The notes under the pieces: model-generated | The model's database searches: none | What the model was told of the DNA's origin: nothing | What the model saw: only the letters and a program-made list of their open reading frames with translations | Made by a program: the position numbers and the translations under genes | Assembly: GCF_000350225.1 (NCBI RefSeq) | Contig: NW_005179090.1 | Location: 104,628-168,627, forward strand | Direction of reading: 5' to 3' | Length of the DNA stretch: 64,000 nucleotides | Source of the DNA: Chondrus crispus | Taxonomy: Eukaryota > Rhodophyta > Florideophyceae > Gigartinales > Gigartinaceae | In this document: positions 9,525 through 17,714 of the stretch, piece by piece | Numbering within the stretch: position 1 is the stretch's first letter | Layout: every line of letters begins with the position of its first letter

Positions 9525-10376
9525 TTAATCTGCGATGTTCAAAATTGCTCGGACGAAATCACTTTGTCCATATTTCTCCTCATCAGTTTTCATCCGGGCC
9601 AAAGCCGATGCTGCCCTCTCCACAGTAACCCATAGTTTCAAAGTCTTTGCGACAGCCGCGCGAACCAAGTCTTCCCGGTCTGCGGCGCGAGAGATGACAA
9701 CATCTACGACACTAGCCTCTACCATGTCCACCGCGGAAATCTCTCCTATCGCAGTAACAGCCGCGGCGGCTTCCAAAGGTAATGACGCCGGGTTCTGCGC
9801 GATTGGGATCAAAGTGTCCATTGCTGACTTGTCACCAAGGTTTCCAATCGTGACAATGGCCGCATACTTCAGAATAAAGTGATCGTCGCCAGTCGCTACA
9901 TCTACCAAGGCTGACAAGGCCTCACCGACAAGGCCAGAGCCGTCTCCACTCCCCGGCAGAAGGTATCCGAGCGCATTAGCTGCCGCCGCGCGCACAGAGT
10001 AGTCATCAGAGTCGTCCTTTAACACAGTGACAAGCCGGTTCGCTTCATGAGGCACACCGAGCTTACCCAAAGTGGCAACAGCTGTGAGACGGACTTGGCG
10101 GTTTTCGGAATCCAGGACGCCCGATTCATATAGAAGGGACACGGCTTGCTTAGATGGTAGTTGTGGTAAAAGGACAAGGGCTAGCATTTGTGTGTGTTGC
10201 ACGCCGCCCTTCAACTTTTCGAGGAGCGCGTTGGCATCCGGTGGCGGTTGGAGAGAGGCCCGGGTCGAGTGAGAAATGTGCCATTTGATGGGCCTTCCTC
10301 GGGAGGAGAGCAATGGCTTTCGCAAAGACTGGGAGGGCGAATGGGGGAACGGAGTGGCAGATGCGAAAGCCGTCAT
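9525..10376 (-). CDS. HEAT-repeat protein, probably plastid targeted
   Basis: The 283-residue protein is built mostly of HEAT-like helical repeats from about residue 50 (units such as VRLTAVATLGKLG, VRAAAANALGYLL, LKYAAIVTIGNLG, LEAAAAVTAIGEI, VRAAVAKTLKLW). This is the PBS-lyase HEAT type found in phycobilisome-related and other plastid scaffold proteins. The N-terminus from ATG 10376 (MTAFASATPFPHSPSQSLR) reads as a plastid transit peptide. An in-frame ATG at 10556 would add 60 residues and hide it, so I prefer the inner start. A scaffold or chromophore-handling role is inferred from the repeat type only. It lies in the same direction as the ferredoxin-like gene upstream. Confidence 0.72.
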   Translation of the reverse strand: MTAFASATPFPHSPSQSLRKPLLSSRGRPIKWHISHSTRASLQPPPDANALLEKLKGGVQHTQMLALVLLPQLPSKQAVSLLYESGVLDSENRQVRLTAVATLGKLGVPHEANRLVTVLKDDSDDYSVRAAAANALGYLLPGSGDGSGLVGEALSALVDVATGDDHFILKYAAIVTIGNLGDKSAMDTLIPIAQNPASLPLEAAAAVTAIGEISAVDMVEASVVDVVISRAADREDLVRAAVAKTLKLWVTVERAASALARMKTDEEKYGQSDFVRAILNIAD

Positions 10377-10776
10377 GATGGAGAGACTGGCCAGTTTGTC
10401 AGGTGAAGGTAATGTTGTAGGAGCACTCCGCTGTGCACAAGATTCATTCTGCTCAACAAGTACGTGGAAGCAAGGGCCGGGCATGAAAGAGTTAAGGGTA
10501 ACAATCGGATAGTGTCGCTCTGTTGTTGGCCCCGACTTGGCCGGTAGTTCTCCCATCAGCGATAGCCTGAAACGCTGCGCTGTACTTTTAGATTATTCTT
10601 GACGCGATGCAAAATTTGCATGCTGTACAATACTGCAGTCGTTGCCTGATTGGCTCGAAACGAACAACACCTACCCTACCCGTAAATTACATCGGCTGCC
10701 CACGCTCTGTCCCTCAGGCGTCTGGACCGGGAGATGCTAATGTAACCCCGGCCTACTGACTTGTTATCGCCTTGAT
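10377..10776. promoter_or_regulatory. Spacer between the ferredoxin-like and HEAT-repeat genes
   Basis: This contains the presumed promoter and leader of the HEAT-repeat gene. No separate gene is supported. A GATTGGCT sequence near 10648 resembles an inverted CCAAT box, but this is weak. Confidence 0.3.
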
Positions 10777-11694
10777 CTAAAGCAACTTGCGCCTACTCTT
10801 CCTCTTATCATTCTTCGCCGTCTTCTTCGCGTCGCGCATCTTCTTCATCTTCAAATATTCTGGATTTTCCCCCACACCAAACAACGGGCATTGTGGACAT
10901 CCCCTCCCTGGGCAGTCTTCGCATCGCATGATGCCAGAATCCATGACCTTTGTCTTTGTCGTTCCCTTCCTCGAACCCGACGGGTCCGAACCTCCTACAA
11001 GTCTTGCGGTGTTATTGATCACCTGATCGTCCCTCATATTCTCAAGTGCCACCAAATCATTCCAGTCCACGTAATATATACAATTAACAGGGCATGTACC
11101 GATAGCCACTTCAACATCCCCCTCCGTGTCCCCACTTTGATTAAACACCCTCGCCCTTCCCCATTCACTCTCCATGAAGAAGGTACCAGTCGCAGTCGTA
11201 GCGCAATGCGTGCACCCGATGCAGTCGCGCTCCTCCACGTACACGTATCGGTCGCGTGGCCCCATGCCATCTTCATCTAGTTCCACGATTTCGAATGACT
11301 TCTTCAAACCGAGCGGGTTTGAAAGTGTAGTATCCGCTTGCGTAATTTCGCGCAGACGTTCAAAGTATTCCTCCGAGTCTAATGCGGTGGAGCCGATGAG
11401 ACTCTCGTCAAGGGATGGTGGTGCTGAGCTGCCTTCCTGTGCGGGTGGCTTGCCGTTGCCCTCGGCGCTAGAGCCATCGCATACCAGGGGACGGCAGCGA
11501 ACACGTTTCGGAGGCACACGGGTTGCAGGATGTCTTCGCACGAGGCAGTGTGGTCGGGGAAGGAATGCGGTTCTGCAAGTGTTGATGCTCGCGAGGTTTG
11601 GGATGAAAGCAGCTCTCTGAAGTGTTTGCGACTCGTCTGCGATGCGCAGGTGCTTGCTTGATGTTGCCTTTGATGAAAAGAAGGTGACTCTCAT
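10777..11694 (-). CDS. 4Fe-4S ferredoxin-like protein with extra C-terminal cysteine knot
   Basis: The 305-residue protein has a basic, Ser-rich, plastid-type N-terminus of about 75 residues. The centre holds a ferredoxin-type cluster site: Cys158, Cys161 and Cys164 (CIGCTHC), then Cys201 and Cys205 in GTCPVNCIYYVDW. This resembles the ferredoxin half of plant and algal DnaJ-ferredoxin plastid proteins, but no J domain is present. A second motif, Cys258, Cys261, Cys266 and Cys269 (CEDCPGRGCPQC), could bind zinc or another metal. The C-terminus is very basic (KKMRDAKKTAKNDKRKSRRKLL region). Electron transfer in the plastid is inferred. Confidence 0.75.
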   Translation of the reverse strand: MRVTFFSSKATSSKHLRIADESQTLQRAAFIPNLASINTCRTAFLPRPHCLVRRHPATRVPPKRVRCRPLVCDGSSAEGNGKPPAQEGSSAPPSLDESLIGSTALDSEEYFERLREITQADTTLSNPLGLKKSFEIVELDEDGMGPRDRYVYVEERDCIGCTHCATTATGTFFMESEWGRARVFNQSGDTEGDVEVAIGTCPVNCIYYVDWNDLVALENMRDDQVINNTARLVGGSDPSGSRKGTTKTKVMDSGIMRCEDCPGRGCPQCPLFGVGENPEYLKMKKMRDAKKTAKNDKRKSRRKLL

Positions 11695-11967
11695 GTCGAA
11701 GCTGCAAGGGAAGTATCCTTTCTCATGCTCACAGAGGGTTCAGAAACGCAGGGACAACGGCAGTTGTGCCGCTCGCAACAGCAGCCGATAAGATTGTACT
11801 GTAGAGGACAGAGTATCCCCACTCCGTGGGATGGGAAAATTTGCAGCCACAGAGAGGAAAAGGCTTTGGCACGTATGCAACGTGTGCACGTTCATGTCCT
11901 TTAGTGGGGATCTTTTTGAGATACTTTTTTTGTGCACCTGTTCGTGCATGCCGTACAGCTCTCCCCT

Positions 11968-12237
11968 GGCAGAGCCCACCCTGACACACCCTCAGGGTGT
12001 GTCTTAACATGCCCTGTTTTGCTGCGGTTTGCTTTGCTTTGCCCAAAGAAGTGACTTGGCGTGCTATGAGTGGCTCCTACGTTTTAATTTATGTGTTTAA
12101 GAAAAGCAAGGGCTTAAGAAGCATACTGTATTTGTTAAGAATTTAAAAGTATTCCTGGCAAAACCGGGCAAGGGAAAAACCAGCCTGTTAAGACACGCCC
12201 TGAGGGCGTGTCTGAACAGGCTGGTTTTTGCTTTGCC
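11968..12237. mobile_element. Foldback/MITE-like element with two palindromic ends
   Basis: This non-coding segment of about 270 bp is bounded by GGCAGAGC at 11968 and the near-complement GCTTTGCC ending at 12237. Each end contains a strong hairpin built on related sequence: GACACACCCT/AGGGTGTGTC near the left end and GACACGCCCT/GGGCGTGTC near the right. The two ends are related in inverted orientation (GTGTCTTAACA occurs in the left and in the complement of the right). I see no target-site duplication and no coding sequence. A MITE or foldback transposon is the best reading. Confidence 0.5.
12175..12229. repeat. 55-bp near-perfect palindrome
   Basis: The sequence centred at 12202 reads the same on both strands except for the centre base and one mismatched pair (12190/12214). 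It begins AAAAACCAGCCTGTT and ends with its complement. It can extrude a long hairpin, and forms the right part of the foldback-like element. Confidence 0.9.
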
Positions 12238-12579
12238 TCAAGCAGACACACTCCTATTGCCGTTCTCTGCCGAACGGTATCTTCCCGTCATACGTTCAAC
12301 AAGGATTCAGAGTCTGAATTTCCGACTCACCGGCCACTCTGTGCAGAAATGTACCAAACCGGCAGTAGGGGGTCGCACATCCCAAAGATACCGACCTTTG
12401 ATATGAAAACCTTCGCTCGGCTGGCCTCCATGTCCCGCTTTATCCCATGCTACTCAGACCATCACTCCTTGCATTGAATGAAGAACGCTTTTTCATGTCC
12501 GCTTCTTACCCCAAATCGCTAGCTACCCTTCATTCCAAACCGTGCAGTCGTGTCAGGCCCCTCACTATCTGTTTCCCTC

Positions 12580-15500
12580 ATGAGTCAGTTCATTCCAGCT
12601 TCGTACTTGACGAGCAGGCGAAGAGATCGCCTCTTTAAACCGAAACCAAAGGCTTGCTATGTCGCTGTGTCTTGCGATCTCTACTTACTACCCAAAAACA
12701 ATCGTGTTGCACCAAACTCCAGCCATAATCCAACTTCTTTGAGAGACTTCCGAGGGGCACTGCGCTACAACCTTCCGCGAGATATCACCTCAGTCGAGAT
12801 ACGCGCAGATGGAAACGCAAGCGCGCTCCGCGTCACATCAAGCGAGGTCTCCAATGCGGCGACGAGGGGGAAACCACGTTCTATCACCATTGTATGCGAG
12901 TCGGAACTAGAAATGACCCAGCTTGCTGAGCTCATTAACCAGGCAACAGGATCGTTATTGTCCCTGCAGAATGCGTTTTTGTCCCGCCGCCGTCAATCTG
13001 GGGATGAGCTGGAGCAGTTACGCGGCGTGTTGGCAAATTTTGGTATATCACCACAGGTTGCGGAAGAACAAAGCTGTGATCCCACAAGCCTCAGTTCAGT
13101 GGTTGTGCAGATGACTACACTTTCACAAGCCTCGAAGGGTACAATAGGAGCTCTTCAGGATGCTAAAAAGTGGGCACTAACAGTAGGCGAGGCGGTCGCC
13201 GGATCAAGAGGAGCCATTTCGGTCCTCGAAAACTTATTCACAGGGCTTCCGATTGCGGGTCCAATCACTCAGGTCTTGGGAATAGCCGCCGATGTTGCTA
13301 TTTTGACCGTGGAGCGTGCAGGCAAGGAGGCAGAAGTGAGAGACCTTGTCCCTCGATGCCAGGCCATAGCCAGAGATGTTGTACGAGCGCTATTCTTCTC
13401 TTTGGATTTTGCGGCTGTTGAGGATAGTGTCGTAGAGAAGCTTTTCCTTACCCTGCAGAAATGCTGCAATGTTGCTCGATCTGCAGAGCAATTCGTCATG
13501 GAATCAAAGATTCTGCAATACCTCGCTGTAGAAGATGTTTCCACACTTCTGCTCGACGTCAAAGATATTGAGGCACAGGTTACATCTCTTCGAATCCTTC
13601 AATATGCACAAGAGAACCACGCCAGAGGCCAACGCCTGCAAGAAACACAGGAAATTGTTGTAAGACAAGCGTTAAAAGAGGCCTTCCGACCGGCTCTGAT
13701 TGTACCACCAGTAAGTTGTTCTGCAACCATGGACTTCAGTGAAGTCGCAGATACACCAGAATCCGGGCTGAAGAAGATGCTTTTTGACGATAGATCCACG
13801 TCAGGCCTTGTTGCGGTTGTAGGGATGACAGGCGTTGGTAAGACCACTATGTTGTCGTCAATCGTTAAGGAGCCCAGTGTTCGCCGGTATTTTGATGGTG
13901 GAATATATGAAATGCGAATCGGAGGTCAGTGCAGCTTCGACAAACTGAAACTGGAGCTAGTCAAAGCTATACATCGATCTGGCGGTAAAGTGACGTCCGA
14001 AAAGCTTGCTGGCTTTAGTTCTTTATACGACGCTATTGACCTTGCAAGAGAATGGTTTTTTGGGCACCGCTGTCTTTTCGTTTGGGATGACATTGAATCT
14101 TCCCCAGACGCGCTGACTGGGTATGTTCGCGAGTTGCGTAGTATTCTGGACCTTATCGTAGGGTCAAGGGCATTGTTCTCTACACGTGACAGCACGTTGG
14201 CAAACAATCTGGCAAACCCCAGGGACATCGTCCAGGTGGTTCCGAGATCCTCCGATGTATCCGAGAGGATTTTTTACAGTCACGCCGCAATACCAGATTC
14301 AGAAGTAGCAGCTTTGAAGAGTTCTCCTTCTCGTCCATCATTCGTCTTTCTCAAAGACGTTCTGGCAATACTTCAGGAATGTGCCGGATTGCCTCTGCAT
14401 CTTGCTGTGTGCGGGAAGGCGATAGCCTTGACACGTGCAGGCGGCTGCGCAAGACCCCTCCACGCTTGCAAGAAGTTCTTACATGATGGGGAGGAAATTG
14501 CTAGCCTCCGAAACGAGGCGCTCACGACTTCTTTCATGGACACTTACGCTGGATTCGAAGCAACGGTAGACCGTGACCTGGCGCTTTGCAAAGTCATTCT
14601 TGTCAATGAGCAGCTTGAATCTGCAGTCGCGGAAAACGTTTACTTCGGGCTCTGTGCTATAAGAAAAGACCAATGGATCTCAGAGGGCATCGCAGCAAGG
14701 ATTTGGGGGCTCACACGGGTTTCTTCTCTTTCCGTCCTAGCTGCAATGAGAAGATATAATCTACTTGAGACGCGAGAACATGACGGTGAAGTGCAGTTCA
14801 GAATTCACGGTTTGTTACATGCGTACTGCGAAAAAAAGTCCAAAAAGAGTGTGGAAAGACCACCTTGGTTCTGGCACCAAACGCTACTGAACTCATATAT
14901 GAACAACACCAAAGAAAAGCAACGAGAATGGTGGGATTGTAAGACTCTTGATGATGGCTATCTTCGCCAAAGCCTGATATACCACCTTGTGAAAGGAAAA
15001 CTTTACAGAGAACTAGGAGAACTGCTTCTCGATTGTCGTTGGGTGCAGCGGCGTTTGCAGAAAACAGCGAAGGTGACCTGCGAAGAGTTGCGTCTTTTGC
15101 AACTGGATTATGAAACACTGAAGAGTTTGTCCGTTAGAGAAGATGTTTCCGAAATGATTACAATTTCCCAAGTCACGATCGAGGACCTTGCACTTGCGCT
15201 ATCCTACATATCGCAAGCTATTCGACTAGCTCGATCAAGTATCATGCAGAACCCTCAAGAATACGGATTTCAGATCTGCACCCGCCTTGTCCATGTTCAA
15301 AACATGAGTTCCGTGAGGCTGTTTTTGGAAAGTTGGAAGAAGCATGCGAGACGTCCCCTAGCGCGTAGCGTCCGCCAAAGTCTTACTCTGGCGGGACAGT
15401 CCCTGGTTCAATCCGTTGCTATCGGCTGGGTTATCAAGTCGGTCGCTTATATACCGAACACTGAACTGGTGTTGGCTGTGGGACAACGTGGCGCAGTTCT

Positions 15501-17154
15501 GGTTGATCTGGAGAAGGGTGCAATTGAGAACGTGTTGTCCACTTGTGAATACGGAAAAGAGGTCATTGAGTCTGTAGAAGTGAATGAAGGGGGCTCACAT
15601 GCCATATTTGGATGGGCAGATGGCACCATTGATTTGTGGAATTTGCGTTTGTTAAAGTTTGTTAAAAGTTATGCGTTTCCGGGTCTTCTGTCTTTGGCTT
15701 TTACAGCAGACGGAAAAGAAATTGTTGTAGGTTCTGAAGACGGAGATGTGCATCTCTTGGATCTGAAAAGTGGTCGACCAGCAAGGGGTCCTTTTCATGG
15801 ACACTCAAAACGTGTGACAAATGTGGCGACTGGTTCGGATTGTCGCTTAATTGCATCTGGGTCAGACGACCACACAGTGCGAATATGGGACAAGACCGGG
15901 ACTACAGCACTCAGAGTCATAAAGATGCCGAACCGCTGGATTCGGTGCGTCGCATGGACTTCTGACATGAAGCGTATTGTGGCCGGAACGGAGCAAAACG
16001 ATATTTGGGTCTGCGACGCAGACGCAGTCATGCCACCCACAGTAATCAAGGCAAGCAATTGGATTAATTCCGTACGAGTAACCAGAAATTCCCAGATGAT
16101 AGTATCCGCATCTCATGATGGGACAGTACAACTGTGGGATCTGGTAAGGAATGTACAACTTGGAGAACCGCTGCGCGGACATTTAGAACTCGTCACCAGT
16201 GTTTCCATTGACTCAGAGGAGAAACACGTTGTATCCAGTTCATATGATGGCACTCTGAAGCAATGGAGATTAAAGCCGAATATTGCAAAGCCAAGCGGCC
16301 ATGCTCGCGGAATATCTTGTCTGGCAATTAACTTCAGATCGAATATGGCCGCGAGTGGTTCTTACGACCAGAAAGTTAAGTTATTTGATCTTACGAGCGG
16401 TGAGACCCTGCATAACGGGATACTTGTTGGCCCTAGCAGCCATGTCCAAAGTGTGGCATTCTCCCCAAATGGAGGTCTGCTAGCCTGTGGTCATCGAAAT
16501 GGTACAATTGCAGTTTGGGATACCCCTTCCGCTGGATTGGTCCATGAAATAATCCGCGGACACCGCAGTGGTGTCCGTTGCCTCTCCTTTAGCCCTGATG
16601 GAAGATTTCTGGCGAGCGGTAGTGAGGACAAGACGGTGAAGATATGGGATTGCCGCGATCCCAGTGGGAGCGACCCGCTTTTGCTCCTGGGTCACAAAAA
16701 TTGGGTTGTTTGCGTCTGCTATATTGAGACCGGGCAATTTCTAGTGTCTGGGTCTTTTGATCGCACGGTGCGCATCTGGAATTCAGCAAGCGGTGACTGC
16801 GTTGAACAGCCGTTGCGAATACAAGATATGCCCGTCCGCTTAAAGTTTTCCGAGCACGACTCCATGTTAACCGCGACGTTACGCAACTCAAAGTCCCAAT
16901 CATGGCACGTGGGAAGCGAAAGGAATACCGAGAATTTTGCTACCAGTAGACCTCCAGATCCAGATAGCGAGATAGAGCATGGCAAGTTATCGCTTCAGCG
17001 AGAAAGTTCGAGAATCTCAACATTTGGTGGTCGTGACCCGTTTGTGCATCTCGATTACGATGCATCATGCGAGCCTTTGTACGATAACAAACATCATCGT
17101 CTTTGGGCAGGGCTGCATGACGGCACTGTTGCCGCCATTGAACTTTTAGAGTAG
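12580..17154 (+). CDS. NLR-like STAND protein: PH-like, helical bundle, NB-ARC, WD40
   Basis: The 1524-residue protein starts at ATG 12580. Residues about 25-125 look like a PH-like fold ending in an amphipathic helix (ELEMTQLAELINQATG). Residues about 215-350 resemble the MLKL/HeLo-type four-helix bundle (GLPIAGPITQVLGIAADVA then AGKEAEVRDL). NB-ARC follows: P-loop GMTGVGKTT at 415-423, Walker B LFVWDD at 499-504, GLPL at 603-606, and IHG at 742-744 where MHD/VHD is usual. From about residue 945 to the end are roughly a dozen WD40 repeats (SGSDDHTVRIWD, ASGSEDKTVKIWD, VSGSFDRTVRIWN). The layout is that of APAF1 and of fungal or plant immune NLRs, suggesting a ligand-gated oligomerising switch in stress or cell death; that role is inferred. 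NB-ARC and WD40 assignments are firm, the N-terminal ones tentative. Confidence 0.88.
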   Translation: MSQFIPASYLTSRRRDRLFKPKPKACYVAVSCDLYLLPKNNRVAPNSSHNPTSLRDFRGALRYNLPRDITSVEIRADGNASALRVTSSEVSNAATRGKPRSITIVCESELEMTQLAELINQATGSLLSLQNAFLSRRRQSGDELEQLRGVLANFGISPQVAEEQSCDPTSLSSVVVQMTTLSQASKGTIGALQDAKKWALTVGEAVAGSRGAISVLENLFTGLPIAGPITQVLGIAADVAILTVERAGKEAEVRDLVPRCQAIARDVVRALFFSLDFAAVEDSVVEKLFLTLQKCCNVARSAEQFVMESKILQYLAVEDVSTLLLDVKDIEAQVTSLRILQYAQENHARGQRLQETQEIVVRQALKEAFRPALIVPPVSCSATMDFSEVADTPESGLKKMLFDDRSTSGLVAVVGMTGVGKTTMLSSIVKEPSVRRYFDGGIYEMRIGGQCSFDKLKLELVKAIHRSGGKVTSEKLAGFSSLYDAIDLAREWFFGHRCLFVWDDIESSPDALTGYVRELRSILDLIVGSRALFSTRDSTLANNLANPRDIVQVVPRSSDVSERIFYSHAAIPDSEVAALKSSPSRPSFVFLKDVLAILQECAGLPLHLAVCGKAIALTRAGGCARPLHACKKFLHDGEEIASLRNEALTTSFMDTYAGFEATVDRDLALCKVILVNEQLESAVAENVYFGLCAIRKDQWISEGIAARIWGLTRVSSLSVLAAMRRYNLLETREHDGEVQFRIHGLLHAYCEKKSKKSVERPPWFWHQTLLNSYMNNTKEKQREWWDCKTLDDGYLRQSLIYHLVKGKLYRELGELLLDCRWVQRRLQKTAKVTCEELRLLQLDYETLKSLSVREDVSEMITISQVTIEDLALALSYISQAIRLARSSIMQNPQEYGFQICTRLVHVQNMSSVRLFLESWKKHARRPLARSVRQSLTLAGQSLVQSVAIGWVIKSVAYIPNTELVLAVGQRGAVLVDLEKGAIENVLSTCEYGKEVIESVEVNEGGSHAIFGWADGTIDLWNLRLLKFVKSYAFPGLLSLAFTADGKEIVVGSEDGDVHLLDLKSGRPARGPFHGHSKRVTNVATGSDCRLIASGSDDHTVRIWDKTGTTALRVIKMPNRWIRCVAWTSDMKRIVAGTEQNDIWVCDADAVMPPTVIKASNWINSVRVTRNSQMIVSASHDGTVQLWDLVRNVQLGEPLRGHLELVTSVSIDSEEKHVVSSSYDGTLKQWRLKPNIAKPSGHARGISCLAINFRSNMAASGSYDQKVKLFDLTSGETLHNGILVGPSSHVQSVAFSPNGGLLACGHRNGTIAVWDTPSAGLVHEIIRGHRSGVRCLSFSPDGRFLASGSEDKTVKIWDCRDPSGSDPLLLLGHKNWVVCVCYIETGQFLVSGSFDRTVRIWNSASGDCVEQPLRIQDMPVRLKFSEHDSMLTATLRNSKSQSWHVGSERNTENFATSRPPDPDSEIEHGKLSLQRESSRISTFGGRDPFVHLDYDASCEPLYDNKHHRLWAGLHDGTVAAIELLE

Positions 17155-17714
17155 CAATCTTCTCACTGGCGGTGTTGTGACGAACCTACAGTACTGTACA
17201 TCAGATGAAATATTCAGAAAAGAAAAATACAACGAGCACTCTTGTTTAGGTTTGAGCATAGGCTGCCGGCCATCGTAAGTCGCGTATATCCTTGAGTCAG
17301 GTACTTTCATGACTAGATACTTGCAAATCCGAAACAACCTTTAAGGAGGAGAACATGTCCTACGCATCAGGAGCTCACAGACGTTCTCTTCGACATAACC
17401 TCATTCTCTGTGCAGTGAACCGGGTGAATTTTAGAGTTTCGTTTTCTCGAATATTGGAAGACTTCTGATTCAGAAACGAAAAAACGAAGAAAGCTAGTGA
17501 TAAGCGCACACGTTCCGGCACACAACGTTCAAAAAATATAAGCCCTTCTCACGTCTCTAAGCATCCTCTTGCATTTATATTCAGCAATGTGTGCCCGTTT
17601 GTGAAGCAAGAAAGATGTCTATCAGTCGGACTAAAACAGGCGCTCATATCATTTACCAAAACAACAAAACTTGAACCCTACTCGATTTCAGTTGGCAACC
17701 TAAGCTCGCTATTC
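17155..17714. other. Convergent intergenic region
   Basis: This 560-base spacer lies between the 3' ends of the NLR-like gene and the membrane-protein gene. No gene or RNA was recognised. Confidence 0.35.
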
